This document shows, piece after piece, positions 26,876 through 35,483 of a stretch of 64,000 nt of DNA (position 1 is the first letter of the stretch; each line of letters starts with the position of its first letter). The notes below the pieces were generated by a model. That model was not told the DNA's origin. It searched no databases and worked only from the letters and a program-made list of their open reading frames with translations. The position numbers were made by a program, and so were the translations under genes. Origin of the DNA: Sutcliffiella rhizosphaerae (GTDB lineage: Bacteria > Bacillota > Bacilli > Bacillales > Bacillaceae_I); contig NZ_CAKJTJ010000005.1 of assembly GCF_917563925.1 (NCBI RefSeq), forward strand, positions 150,721 to 214,720, read 5' to 3'.

Positions 26876-26947
26876 ATGAGTAAATTAATTGTTAATAAAT
26901 GCAACCAATTAAATATATTCACACAGCCCTTGCAGTGGAAAGAATAA
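26876..26947 (+). CDS. Leader peptide before RsgA-like GTPase
   Basis: A 23-residue frame starting MSKLIVNKCNQLN and ending TQPLQWKE, with GAGGGA 6 bases before the ATG. Codons 16-21 form the left arm of a strong stem: ACACAGCCCTTGCAGT (26921-26936) with ACTGCGGGCTGTGT (26971-26984). A ribosome on the last codons would keep that arm open, and the freed GGGCT (26976-26980) could then pair with AGCCC (26992-26996). This coupling of a short ORF to alternative RNA folds suggests ribosome-mediated attenuation. I do not recognise the peptide. Confidence 0.6.
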   Translation: MSKLIVNKCNQLNIFTQPLQWKE

Positions 26948-26984
26948 TTCTTTCAATAGAAAATAGATCTACTGCGGGCTGTGT
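26921..26984 (+). promoter_or_regulatory. Leader RNA stem overlapping the leader ORF
   Basis: Fourteen base pairs with a two-base bulge; the 34-base loop itself holds an inverted repeat GAAAGAAT/ATTCTTTC (26938-26954). The leader stop codon TAA (26945-26947) lies in the loop. Confidence 0.65.
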
Positions 26985-27048
26985 AATTAAAAGCCCATGG
27001 TGAACAAAAGCGAAGATTAATTGATTGTTAAATTAACTTGTTTTAAAT

Positions 27049-27073
27049 AAAGACCGTGAGAGCGGTCTTTTTG
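27049..27073 (+). terminator. Terminator between leader ORF and RsgA-like gene
   Basis: AAAGACCG (27049-27056), loop TGAGAG, CGGTCTTT (27063-27070), then Ts. Only about 27 bases separate it from the ribosome-binding site of the gene, leaving no room for another promoter, so the gene must be reached by read-through. Confidence 0.8.
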
Positions 27074-27112
27074 TTTTGCCCAAAATTCTATTTTCCATTG
27101 GAGGAAATTAAT

Positions 27113-28177
27113 TTGAAAAGAAAAGATTTAGGTTGGAATGAGTATTTTGAAAAGGAATTCAAACAGTATGCAGAAGAAAGTTACTCAGTAGGAAGAGTAA
27201 TGCTTGAACATAAACGTATGTACCGCCTAGCAACAGAATCAGGCGAATATTTAGCTGAAGTTTCTGGGAAGTATCGTTATAGTGCATTTGACAGAGAAGA
27301 TTTCCCTGCAGTTGGTGATTGGGTGGTTATAAGTGAACGAAGTAATGAAAACAAAGCTACTATTCATGCACTATTGGCGAGATTCAGTAAATTTTCTAGA
27401 AAAGCAGCCGGCTTAATAACAGAAGAACAGATTGTTGCTGCAAATGTAGATACTGTTTTTCTTGTTCAATCACTAAATGAAGATTTCAATGCAAGAAGAT
27501 TAGAAAGATATTTAGTTATGGCATGGGAAAGTGGTGCAAATCCAGTTATCGTCTTAACGAAAGCAGATTTATGTCAAGACATTGAAGAAAAGATAGAAGA
27601 AATAGACAAAGTAGCATTTGGAATTCCTGTTCATATAGTAAGTGTTAAAACAGCCACAGGCGTTGAAGAACTAAATTCTTATTTTATAGCTGGAAAAACG
27701 GTTGCTTTGCTTGGTTCTTCTGGGACAGGTAAATCCACACTGACAAACTATTTACTAGGCGAAGAGAAACAAATAGTACAAGAAGTGAGAGAAGATGATG
27801 ATAGAGGTCGTCATACTACGACGTACAGGGAACTACACGTATTACCATCCGGTGGACTTATTTTAGATACCCCAGGAATGAGGGAACTTCAGTTATGGGA
27901 AGCGGATTCTGCACTAAGTCAAAGCTTTCAGGATATTGAATCCCTTTCTGAAAGGTGTTATTTTCGTGATTGTACACACAAAAACGAACCAAATTGTGCA
28001 GTTCAAGAAGCCATTGAAAAGGGGGAGCTTGATAATTCCCGTTATCAAAGTTACGTAAAACTGCAAAGAGAATTAGCATATTTGGAACGAAAGAATGACA
28101 AGCTTGCTCAACAGGCAGAAAAGCAAAAGTGGAAAAAAGTCACTTCTGGAGTCCGAAAATGGAAGAAGGGTAAATAG
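27113..28177 (+). CDS. RsgA/YjeQ-type circularly permuted GTPase (probable paralog)
   Basis: A 354-residue GTPase with the permuted motif order of RsgA: G4 TKAD (about 160), G1 GSSGTGKST (about 205), G3 DTPGMRE, then the C-terminal zinc site CYFRDCTHKNEPNC (Cys-x4-Cys-x-His-x6-Cys). An N-terminal OB-like domain (GDWVVI, STKFSRKAAG-like) precedes. RsgA helps late maturation of the 30S subunit and checks 30S assembly. The housekeeping rsgA of Bacillus normally lies beside prkC/rpe; this copy stands alone and behind an attenuator, so I take it as a second, inducible paralog. The TTG start at 27113 follows GGAGG; a GTG at 27056 would lie in the terminator. Confidence 0.85.
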   Translation: MKRKDLGWNEYFEKEFKQYAEESYSVGRVMLEHKRMYRLATESGEYLAEVSGKYRYSAFDREDFPAVGDWVVISERSNENKATIHALLARFSKFSRKAAGLITEEQIVAANVDTVFLVQSLNEDFNARRLERYLVMAWESGANPVIVLTKADLCQDIEEKIEEIDKVAFGIPVHIVSVKTATGVEELNSYFIAGKTVALLGSSGTGKSTLTNYLLGEEKQIVQEVREDDDRGRHTTTYRELHVLPSGGLILDTPGMRELQLWEADSALSQSFQDIESLSERCYFRDCTHKNEPNCAVQEAIEKGELDNSRYQSYVKLQRELAYLERKNDKLAQQAEKQKWKKVTSGVRKWKKGK

Positions 28178-28325
28178 GAAGGTTGAATTGGAAAACCTTG
28201 ATTATTTTTTACTTTACAAGTAGCAAGAAATAATCGTTAAGGCGTGTTCTTGTTAGTTTAATGTTAAGGTCGAATTTTCAAGCAGCTTGCAAATGAAAAA
28301 CCCAAAACCCAATGAAAAATGCCAA

Positions 28326-28362
28326 TTGAAAAGAAGTCCAAGCTTGGACTTCTTTTCAAAAA
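28326..28362. terminator. Perfect palindromic bidirectional terminator
   Basis: TTGAAAAGAAGTCCAAG (28326-28342) is followed at once by its exact inverse (28343-28359), a 34-base perfect palindrome flanked by A/T runs, between the convergent GTPase and hydrolase genes. Confidence 0.85.
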
Positions 28363-28364
28363 AG

Positions 28365-29153
28365 TTAGGCTGTAATGCTAATCTTGTCAACACGTTTCAT
28401 AAAGGAAACAGAAAGAGTGTTGAATGTTTCACTCTCCTCTATATTGCAAACATGTCCACATTTTGGAATTACTTCTATTGATGCATTTCTCTCATGATTT
28501 ACATAATTAATAGTGTTGTGTAAAAACATATGATCTTCTGATCCAGAGATATATAGTTTCGGTATACTGTTTTTCTTTTCCTTTAAGCGATCGAAAGTGG
28601 TGTAACCGTCCAAACCTGCTAATACCCAACCAAGGTAAGTTTCTTTTGACAATTTGTAAGCTTCCTTAATAAATGCTTCTCTAGAACTGGAATGATTTCT
28701 TTTCGGTAGTAATACTCGAGCAAAAATCCGGTATGGTACCATATGAGGCAGGATTTTTCGAAGTGGATAAAATACAGATAATCTGCAAAGAAACTCTCCC
28801 CATTTTTTAAGTTTGGGAGTAGCTCCTCCGAGAACCATAGATTTAATAATTTCTGGTTTTCGAATGGCGATTTCCTGCATAATGATGGTTCCTAGTGATA
28901 ATCCCACAAAGTGTGCAGTTTTTATTTTTAAGTGATTGATTATTTCTATCGTTTTTTCAGCAGAATACTCAAAAAGATTTACATCTCGTTGATAAGGAGA
29001 TTTTCCATGTCCAGGGAAATCTAACAGAAGAAGGTTATATTCTGAGCGGAATGCTTTCAGTTGTTTGTAGAAGATGGAGGAGTTCCCACCAAAACCATGA
29101 AATAGTACAATCCACTCTTTCGATTTTGGATGACTCATTGTTTTATAATACAT
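28365..29153 (-). CDS. Alpha/beta-fold hydrolase
   Basis: A 262-residue serine hydrolase: oxyanion region LFHGFGG near residue 20, nucleophile elbow GLSLG (Ser about 90), acid in ISGSEDHM and catalytic His in CGHVCNIE near the C-terminus. LLLLDFPGHGKS after the first strand fits the esterase/lipase/haloperoxidase-like group. Substrate unknown. The ATG at 29153 follows GTGAGGAC; the upstream GTG lies in that site. Monocistronic. Confidence 0.85.
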   Translation of the reverse strand: MYYKTMSHPKSKEWIVLFHGFGGNSSIFYKQLKAFRSEYNLLLLDFPGHGKSPYQRDVNLFEYSAEKTIEIINHLKIKTAHFVGLSLGTIIMQEIAIRKPEIIKSMVLGGATPKLKKWGEFLCRLSVFYPLRKILPHMVPYRIFARVLLPKRNHSSSREAFIKEAYKLSKETYLGWVLAGLDGYTTFDRLKEKKNSIPKLYISGSEDHMFLHNTINYVNHERNASIEVIPKCGHVCNIEESETFNTLSVSFMKRVDKISITA

Positions 29154-29307
29154 ATTTGTCCTCACTTATCTTGCGTTTTTAAAATCAACATTCTATACCC
29201 ATAAGTTGGGCAAAAAAAACTTGCAAATTCAAGTATACACTTACATTACCAGGTTTCTCAACCTGCAAATTCTTACTATTTTGTGAATAGATAAAGGAGA
29301 GTTAAAA

Positions 29308-30042
29308 ATGTATACCAAATATATGGATCCAGATTCGTTTATGAAGGGACCATTAATTTTTTCGTCTACCCATCTAATAGCTTTGATTATCACTATATTT
29401 CTAATAATAACTCTCTACAACGTAAGAAACTTCCAACTTATAAAGGGAATTGGTAGATGGGGACTTGTTATTTTTTTAGTTGGATCAGAACTATGGTTGA
29501 ATTATTGGTATTTTATAACAGATATGTGGGATATTCGTTATACGTTGCCACTTCAATTGTGTTCTATTAGCTTATATATTTGTACATGGATGCTATTAAC
29601 AAAACAAAAATGGGCTTTTGAGTTAGCATATTTTTTGGGGCTAGGAGGGGCAATACAGGCATTATTAACCCCAGAACTATTTTACGATTTTCCTCATTTA
29701 CGTTTTATCCATTTTTTTGTTGCACATATTGCGATAGTTTTGGCAGTATTCTATATGCTTTGGGTAGAAAAATACCGAATTAAAATTAAATCAATGTGGA
29801 TAGCTTTTTTCGTATTACAAGGAATAGCAGTATTCGTATTTTTCATTAATACCTTTACAGGTGGAAATTACATGTTTCTTGCCAAAAAGCCTGCAAATGC
29901 TAGTCTTATTGATTATTTAGGACCGTATCCTTGGTATATAATTTCATTGGAAATACTTGTACTTGTAATCTTCCTCTTACTATATCTTCCCTTTTATATT
30001 CTAGGAAAAAAAGATGAGAATGAAAAACGTTTGGAAGTCTAG
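29308..30042 (+). CDS. TIGR02206/YwaF-type integral membrane protein
   Basis: A 244-residue protein with seven membrane helices. The sequence SSTHLIAL, YTLPLQLCSISLYI, GGAIQALLTPE and LRFIHFFVAHIAIVLAVFYM are characteristic of the TIGR02206 family (Bacillus YwaF, related to TMEM164), which has conserved histidine and cysteine residues in the membrane. TMEM164 is an acyltransferase in mammals; bacterial function is not established. RBS AAGGAGAG. The 3' end overlaps the terminator. Confidence 0.82.
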   Translation: MYTKYMDPDSFMKGPLIFSSTHLIALIITIFLIITLYNVRNFQLIKGIGRWGLVIFLVGSELWLNYWYFITDMWDIRYTLPLQLCSISLYICTWMLLTKQKWAFELAYFLGLGGAIQALLTPELFYDFPHLRFIHFFVAHIAIVLAVFYMLWVEKYRIKIKSMWIAFFVLQGIAVFVFFINTFTGGNYMFLAKKPANASLIDYLGPYPWYIISLEILVLVIFLLLYLPFYILGKKDENEKRLEV

Positions 30043-30055
30043 CTCCAAACGTTTT
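30024..30055. terminator. Bidirectional terminator
   Basis: AAAACGTTTGGA (30024-30035) and TCCAAACGTTTT (30044-30055), perfect 12-base stem. Serves the YwaF-type gene and the tiny convergent gene. Confidence 0.8.
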
Positions 30056-30149
30056 AATATTTTCGTATTGTTTTTACTACATATTTATATACACCAAAAA
30101 AGATCAATGAAAAAACGATAATCACTAATATATCGATAAGCAACCCCAT
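30054..30149 (-). CDS. 31-residue single-TM small protein
   Basis: A very short gene: MGLLIDILVIIVFSLIFFGV then a basic tail ending KTIRKY, i.e. one membrane helix followed by positive charges. GGAGG stands 10 bases before the ATG and a terminator overlaps its stop codon. Size, topology, ribosome site and terminator together make it a likely real small membrane protein. No family known to me; toxin-like or regulatory microproteins have this shape. Confidence 0.55.
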   Translation of the reverse strand: MGLLIDILVIIVFSLIFFGVYKYVVKTIRKY

Positions 30150-30338
30150 TAAAAAGAAACCTCCGAAGCATTTTTCTCCATTTTATCTGCATTTTTGGAA
30201 GTTTGCAAACTAATGAATAAAGGAACGTCCACTTTAATAGTGCAAATCTACTAATTTAATCATAATGAACGGTAAGAGCAAAAAACAAAAAAGATTATGT
30301 GTTACACTATGGTTAAGTCGTATTTTGGAGGTGTCATC

Positions 30339-30662
30339 TTGAAAATCAATGTATTTCTTGATGATAGTCGTAGATGTCCTGAAGGGTATATTCTCGCAGA
30401 AGACATTGACCAATGCCTCGCCTTGTTAGAGAATCATGCCATCGCGCATCTCTCTTTGGATCATGACTTAGTTAACAGAAGAAGGAATGGTCTGCTTCTC
30501 GTAGAAAAAATGGTTGAGTACGAGTTGTATGCGGATCGAATTACAATTCATTCCGCAAACTCGGTTGGGAGTAAAGCAATGTTCCATCATTTGAAAAAAG
30601 CGCAAGCTGAGTACAAAATGCCGAATCATATTAAAGTTTTGTTGAGACCACTTCCGCTCTAA
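30339..30662 (+). CDS. Cyclic-phosphate processing receiver-domain protein
   Basis: A 107-residue protein resembling a response-regulator receiver: VFLDDSRRCPEGY at the N-terminus, HLSLDHDL near residue 45, and ITIHSANSVGSKAM. These conserved D, H and S/N residues match the cpRRec family, a receiver fold predicted to process cyclic phosphates and sometimes mislabelled cell division protein FtsJ. The start is TTG at 30339 after GGAGGTG. Monocistronic. Biochemical role is a family prediction, not proven here. Confidence 0.7.
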   Translation: MKINVFLDDSRRCPEGYILAEDIDQCLALLENHAIAHLSLDHDLVNRRRNGLLLVEKMVEYELYADRITIHSANSVGSKAMFHHLKKAQAEYKMPNHIKVLLRPLPL

Positions 30663-30792
30663 GGGCTACTTCGCAAGTCCCACAACATACCGCCAGATGG
30701 GTTCGTTCCACTCTTTATAAACCGAATCTTACACCATGACGAAAAATCCATTATTATAGAAGCAACTAATTATTAACAATGATAAAACGATT

Positions 30793-30827
30793 AAAACTGG
30801 GCGGACTCAACCACTGTTCAGTTTTTT
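30793..30827 (+). terminator. Probable terminator
   Basis: AAAACTG (30793-30799) and CAGTTTT (30819-30825) with a T-run, 130 bases after the receiver gene. Confidence 0.45.
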
Positions 30828-30881
30828 TGCTTTTGTTATAAATTATGAAATAATAAAAGTTGAAGAAGAGGAGGAGATCAG

Positions 30882-31400
30882 TTGGAAAAAATAAATGATT
30901 ATTTGAAATCTAATATGAATATATTATTTGTTGGCTTCAACCCAAGTATTCTTTCCGGAAAAGTTGGACATCATTATGCCAATCCAAATAACAGATTTTG
31001 GCGTATACTCTTTGAAGCCGGGATAACGCCACGAAAATATGCTCCAACAGAAGACTTTAAGCTTTTGGAGCTAAATTATGGACTTACTAATATCGTTTCC
31101 AGGCCAACAGTAGGCGCTGCTGATATAACGAAAAAAGAATATCAAGAAGGAAGAGCAGAATTGTTAGAAAAAATCCTTTATTATCGACCGAAAATAGTTT
31201 GTTATGTTGGGAAAGGCGTTTATCAAGAGTTTAGTGGTAAGCGCAAAGTTGAATGGGGATTACAAAAAACTTCAATAGTAGATGGAACACTGGACTTTGT
31301 TGCACCTTCTTCTAGTGGCCTTGTAAGAATGAAAAAAGGAGAAATTGTTTCAATATACAAAAAATTGATGGTTATATTGGATCGTATACTTTGTAAATAA
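30882..31400 (+). CDS. Mismatch-specific DNA glycosylase (Mug/TDG family)
   Basis: A 172-residue uracil-DNA glycosylase superfamily member. The first motif GFNPSILSGKVGHHYANPNNRFW (positions 18-40) is the Mug/TDG signature, with Asn at the catalytic place (GFNPS), and the second motif (VAPSSSGLVR) follows near residue 140. It removes uracil or thymine from G:U and G:T mismatches and ethenocytosine. TTG start with GAGGAGGAGA. Monocistronic. Confidence 0.92.
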   Translation: MEKINDYLKSNMNILFVGFNPSILSGKVGHHYANPNNRFWRILFEAGITPRKYAPTEDFKLLELNYGLTNIVSRPTVGAADITKKEYQEGRAELLEKILYYRPKIVCYVGKGVYQEFSGKRKVEWGLQKTSIVDGTLDFVAPSSSGLVRMKKGEIVSIYKKLMVILDRILCK

Positions 31401-31575
31401 TCTTATAGATAAGATCGATAGAAATATGTCGGTATCGTGGATTCAGCACCGTGATAATAGCCAGAAATTTCCATTCAAGACGAGATTTTTTATTGAAACG
31501 AAACATATCATAAATCGTATAGTAATCTTAGAGGAAAATAGCAATAAAAAATTCAGAATGGGAGGATAAACCGAA

Positions 31576-31863
31576 ATGCAGATAATTTTATTAATAATTT
31601 TATTCGGACTATGCTTGTATGGTTTTAATTGGCTAATGGGATACAGAAAAGACCATATTACCATTGATTTTGATGAGCGGTATACGGATTTTAGAGAATA
31701 TATTAAAGCGATAGAGGATGAACTTGTCGAACAAGGGAGAAAGGTCAGTTATAAAGGAAATCGAAATTTTATCATTGATGACCGTTCCTATATTTTCATA
31801 GAACGGAATGTTTCAATGGGAGGCTTCCCTGTCCAAAGAACGATTTTGAAACCTGAAAAATGA
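31576..31863 (+). CDS. Small membrane-anchored protein, unknown
   Basis: A 95-residue protein with one N-terminal hydrophobic helix (IILLIILFGLCLYGFNWLM) and a soluble domain of about 70 residues containing GNRNFIIDDRSYIFIERN. The anchor lacks a cleavage or lipobox site, so it should stay in the membrane with the domain on the cytoplasmic or outer face. No family recognised. RBS GGGAGG. Confidence 0.6.
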   Translation: MQIILLIILFGLCLYGFNWLMGYRKDHITIDFDERYTDFREYIKAIEDELVEQGRKVSYKGNRNFIIDDRSYIFIERNVSMGGFPVQRTILKPEK

Positions 31864-31960
31864 CATAGTTGTTTCATTCATAGTACGCTATCCTATGACA
31901 AGGTAGCTTCTTTTCTTGACGATAAATCAGTATTATTATGTGTTCACTAAGATAAGAAAA

Positions 31961-31997
31961 ACGCTCCTTCCGAAAAAACGGGAGAAGTGTTTTTTTA
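31961..31997 (+). terminator. Terminator, similar to the one at 32658
   Basis: ACGCTCCTTCCG pairs imperfectly with CGGGAGAAGTGT, then seven Ts. Sequence is closely like the hairpin at 32658-32686. Confidence 0.65.
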
Positions 31998-32206
31998 TTT
32001 ATCTAAGGCTGTTTTCTTAAAGATTGTTGCTATTAACTAAATGACAAGAAAAGAGCGCGACAGTAACGATTTAATCGTGTATCTAATTATATTCGGAAAA
32101 GCCACAAAGTTTGCGATAAATTATTAGTAGATTAGTCGAAATTTACAGTAGAGAATAAGAAACGAGCTGCCTCCATGTATTGATTCGACACCAATTACAC
32201 TAGAGG

Positions 32207-32233
32207 GACTTGGGGTGAGGGCAAGTCTTTTTT
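32207..32233 (+). terminator. Orphan terminator
   Basis: GACTTG (32207-32212) and CAAGTC (32222-32227) followed by six Ts; no gene ends nearby. Confidence 0.55.
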
Positions 32234-32657
32234 ATGCCCATATAAAAATAAGTGCAGGACTCTGCATTTCTTATTTGCAAAGGCCAGCACTTTTATTTTG
32301 CAATAAACAAAAGAATAGTAATGTCTATATTTTATATAGCTCGAAATATAATAAAAACATTGATTAATATTAACCTGACCAATGAAACATCAAACCCATC
32401 ATTACCAACAGGCTCTCTTGTGCTCATATAAGCAGGGAATGCTTGCTTCTATAGTGGATTGCTCGTTGCTTAAATGAACCATGAAGAAACAAGAGTTTTT
32501 TTAACTAATTATTGTATCATCCTCAAAAAGACGAAGAGGAGATGCAATCTTACTGAGATATAATGTGAAAGCTAATCCTTTAATTCGAAGGTGAAAAATT
32601 GAGGTTTGGTGTTTATGTTAAAAATGATTAACAAAACTTCTTATTTAAAAGCATAAA

Positions 32658-32686
32658 ACACTTCTTCCGATAAACGGGAGAAGTGT
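32658..32686 (-). terminator. Terminator of RsbR-like gene
   Basis: ACACTTCTTCCG (32658-32669) and CGGGAGAAGTGT (32675-32686); on the minus strand Ts follow the stem. Confidence 0.7.
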
Positions 32687-32691
32687 AATTT

Positions 32692-33534
32692 TCACCTAAG
32701 TATGTTCGCTTCAGGTAATGTTAATGCACCTGCTAATGTTGGCCTAATTGATACCTCATTAAAGGATATCCCTAACTGGACAGTTGTTTGGGCAATTTCT
32801 GGACGAATTCCTGAAAGTGTAGTTTTGACGCCAATAAGGTTTAAGGCTTTTAAAAGGTTGAAAATTTGGTCTGCAACAAGAGTATCTATTATTACGACAC
32901 CAGATAAATCTATATATAGATGATTGATGCCTTTTTCGCCACATTGTTCGAGTGTGTGCTCAAGAATAAACTTTGCACGAGTTGTATCAATGTCACCTAC
33001 AAGTGGGAGAAGAGCACGATTGTTATCCAATGCTATCACTGGAGAACTTAGCTCTTGAATCATCTCCTGTTGTGCTTGAAGTCGTTCATTGGAGTATTTC
33101 TGATTTTCTTCGACGAACTTCAATACTACATTATCAAATGCTTTAATAATGACATGATTCCATCTTAATTCTCTTTCCTTCTCTTCTTGATGCTCTTGAA
33201 CAAATTCAGCTATAAATTCCAGATATTGTCCACGCACACGAAAGAATTCGTGTAGCGTAATATGGATTGGTGTGTTTAAATGTTCCTCATCTTGAGCAAC
33301 GGTTTGAATCCATTCTTCAAAGTTATGAAAAAAATTATCTTCTTCTTCAATAAATATCTTACATAAATGCAAGTGGAAATCAAAATTTTGCTTCTTTAAT
33401 GTCTTAATTACTAGTGGGTCTGTTGAAGCGTAAACTCCTACTGTAGCGCTCTTGTCTAATGATTCATACCATTCATCTGTAAGAACTTTAGCTTTATCCA
33501 GTAAAAAATTATGTAAGTCTTTATTTCGATGCAT
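32692..33534 (-). CDS. RsbR-family stressosome protein with STAS domain
   Basis: A 280-residue protein with an N-terminal helical, globin-like sensor (to about 150) and a C-terminal STAS domain: LPLVGDIDTTRA, YIDLSGVVIIDTLVADQIF and LSGIRPEIAQTTVQLGI. This is the RsbR paralog layout; such proteins build the stressosome with RsbS and release RsbT to activate sigma-B. The phosphosite in I-D-T-x-V-A is kept as threonine, while the second site, usually threonine or similar before GIRP, is serine here. No rsbS or rsbT is adjacent, so it is an orphan paralog. RBS GGGGGAA. Confidence 0.85.
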   Translation of the reverse strand: MHRNKDLHNFLLDKAKVLTDEWYESLDKSATVGVYASTDPLVIKTLKKQNFDFHLHLCKIFIEEEDNFFHNFEEWIQTVAQDEEHLNTPIHITLHEFFRVRGQYLEFIAEFVQEHQEEKERELRWNHVIIKAFDNVVLKFVEENQKYSNERLQAQQEMIQELSSPVIALDNNRALLPLVGDIDTTRAKFILEHTLEQCGEKGINHLYIDLSGVVIIDTLVADQIFNLLKALNLIGVKTTLSGIRPEIAQTTVQLGISFNEVSIRPTLAGALTLPEANILR

Positions 33535-33589
33535 ATATATTCCCCCAATTCAGTCATCTTTACCCGCTTTTAATAAAAATTAAACTTTG

Positions 33590-34552
33590 TTAGTACCCTT
33601 TTTTATAATTAACTAAATTAATTAGTTCATTATTTTCATTTATATATTTTTTAAGATTAGGTAAAAATATATTTTCTATTACCCGTTTTGTATAATGTTG
33701 CGTGGATCCAGATGTGTGAGGAGTGACGATTACATTTTCCATTGTCCAAAGTGGACTATTCTTATCTAATGGTTCATTTTCAAAAACATCCAACCCTGCT
33801 CCAGCAATTTCTTTATTATTAAGAGCATGTATTAAAGCTTCTTCATCAATTACTTCACCACGTCCTATGTTAATAAGGAAAGCTGAATCCTTCATTAGAA
33901 TAAATTCATTTTTACCAATTAACTTATTGGTTTCTTGTGTCAAAGGAACCGTAATTACAATATAGTCACATTGAGGTAATACTTCTTTAAGCTCTCTTGG
34001 AGTGTACATTTTATCGACATACTCGTGTGAAACACCAGAGTGTCTAACTCCGAGGACATTCATGCGAAATGCTTTAGCTATTTTAGCTGTTTCTTGACCA
34101 ATTTCACCAACGCCAATAATACCAATCGTTTTTTCATGAATTTCCATATTCATATGCGCATGGTGCCATTCCTTCGTTTGTTGCTGTCTTACATATGTAT
34201 GAATTTTTCGTGTTAATCCAAGCATCATAGCAAAGATTGTTTCGGAAATTGGATAAGCATGAACTCCATTAGCACTTGTTAGCAGTACCCCTTTTTCGTC
34301 CAAAGCATTCAATGGCATACTATTTACACCTGCACTCCACGATTGAATCCATCGTAGTTTGGACTCATTATGTAGAACATGTTTTTGTAACTCTTTTTTC
34401 CAACCTACAATAACTTCAGCATTTTTTGCATGAGCTGTCCACAATTCTTCCTCTTTTCCAGCCACCACCTTCCATTCAGGTAGAATTTCATTTAATTGAT
34501 GTAAATATTCTTCTCCAATATTGTGTGTCACAAGCAATAGTCGTTTCCCCAT
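33590..34552 (-). CDS. D-2-hydroxyacid dehydrogenase (NAD-dependent)
   Basis: A 320-residue member of the D-isomer-specific 2-hydroxyacid dehydrogenase family. NAD site GVGEIGQETA (about 150), catalytic Arg in NIGRGEVID, Glu in DVFENEPL and His in TPHTSGST. The related reactions are reduction of glyoxylate, hydroxypyruvate or 2-oxoacids; the specific substrate is not clear. It is upstream of and in the same direction as the RsbR-like gene, 55 bases apart, and could be cotranscribed. Confidence 0.88.
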   Translation of the reverse strand: MGKRLLLVTHNIGEEYLHQLNEILPEWKVVAGKEEELWTAHAKNAEVIVGWKKELQKHVLHNESKLRWIQSWSAGVNSMPLNALDEKGVLLTSANGVHAYPISETIFAMMLGLTRKIHTYVRQQQTKEWHHAHMNMEIHEKTIGIIGVGEIGQETAKIAKAFRMNVLGVRHSGVSHEYVDKMYTPRELKEVLPQCDYIVITVPLTQETNKLIGKNEFILMKDSAFLINIGRGEVIDEEALIHALNNKEIAGAGLDVFENEPLDKNSPLWTMENVIVTPHTSGSTQHYTKRVIENIFLPNLKKYINENNELINLVNYKKGY

Positions 34553-34751
34553 GGTTGCATAAACTCCTTTATTATAGTCTTTGCTTTATATTATCAGATA
34601 ATCGATAATTATTTGAAAATTATATGCTCGTTTTCGAGGTGTTTTGCTAGAAAGTGTCGAATACATGATCCATCAACAGGATTAATTTTACTTTACCATA
34701 ATAAGGTCTACAACTTTTTAATAGATTTAATTTAAGGGAGTGGGAAGACGC

Positions 34752-35483
34752 ATGAAAATAGGTCTTTTAGTAGTAACACATGATCCAACAGGAAGATATA
34801 TAAACCAATTTAAAGTGCATAAGTCATTCTTAAGCTCTTTGTATGATGATATCTATTTAACTGTAAGTGATCGGAGCGCTGAAACTTGGAAGGAAGAATT
34901 ACAAGAAGCTAAAATGGTAGGCAAGATAATACCAAAATTAGGTGTTGCACATGCTCGTCGGGAAGTAGTCAAACTGGGTCTGGCTGGTGAGTGCGATTTT
35001 TTTCATTATGTAGATTTAGACAGATTATTAACTTGGTGCACAGCTTTCCCAGAAGAGTTAGAAAAAACTGTTACTAAGATCCCAGATAATCCTTTTACTA
35101 TATTGGGTAGAACGGAAAGAGCATTTATGACTCATCCAGAAGATTGGCGTGAAACGGAAAAAATAACAAATAAAATATGCTCCCTTGTATTAGCAAAAGA
35201 AGTAGATATTACAGCTGGATCTTGTTCATTTTCCCGTGAGAGCGCTACCTACATAGAGAAACTCTCAAAAAATTCAATGACAGATGCTGAATGGCCAATG
35301 ATTATTCATAGAATAGCAAGGAAGAAGGTAGCATATTTAGAATGTGAAGGGCTTGAATATCATTCTGAAGTAAACAATATGACGATTTCAAGACCAGAAG
35401 TAGAAAATTGGCTTGGTATATTAAAGCTCGCATATATCATAAGTGAATCGGCAGTGAAGACAGGAAAGGAATTGAATGGATGA
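34752..35483 (+). CDS. Unassigned protein, possible GT-A glycosyltransferase fold
   Basis: A 243-residue soluble protein. It begins with a Rossmann-like strand (KIGLLVVTHDPTGRY), has DFFHYVDLDRLLTW, which recalls a D-x-D metal motif of GT-A glycosyltransferases, and later VDITAGSCSFSRES and AEWPMIIHRIA. I do not recognise the family firmly. There are no sugar genes nearby. The ATG at 34752 is preceded by GGGAAG; a GTG at 34740 overlaps the site AAGGGAG. Confidence 0.5.
   Translation: MKIGLLVVTHDPTGRYINQFKVHKSFLSSLYDDIYLTVSDRSAETWKEELQEAKMVGKIIPKLGVAHARREVVKLGLAGECDFFHYVDLDRLLTWCTAFPEELEKTVTKIPDNPFTILGRTERAFMTHPEDWRETEKITNKICSLVLAKEVDITAGSCSFSRESATYIEKLSKNSMTDAEWPMIIHRIARKKVAYLECEGLEYHSEVNNMTISRPEVENWLGILKLAYIISESAVKTGKELNG

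Larger units (their letters stand above)
31864..32691. other. Gene-free stretch with three hairpins
   Basis: About 830 bases without a gene I can support. It holds a terminator-like hairpin at 31961-31997, an orphan terminator at 32207-32233, and the minus-strand terminator at 32658-32686. It could contain an unannotated small RNA ending at the orphan terminator, but I see no strong promoter for it. Confidence 0.4.
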
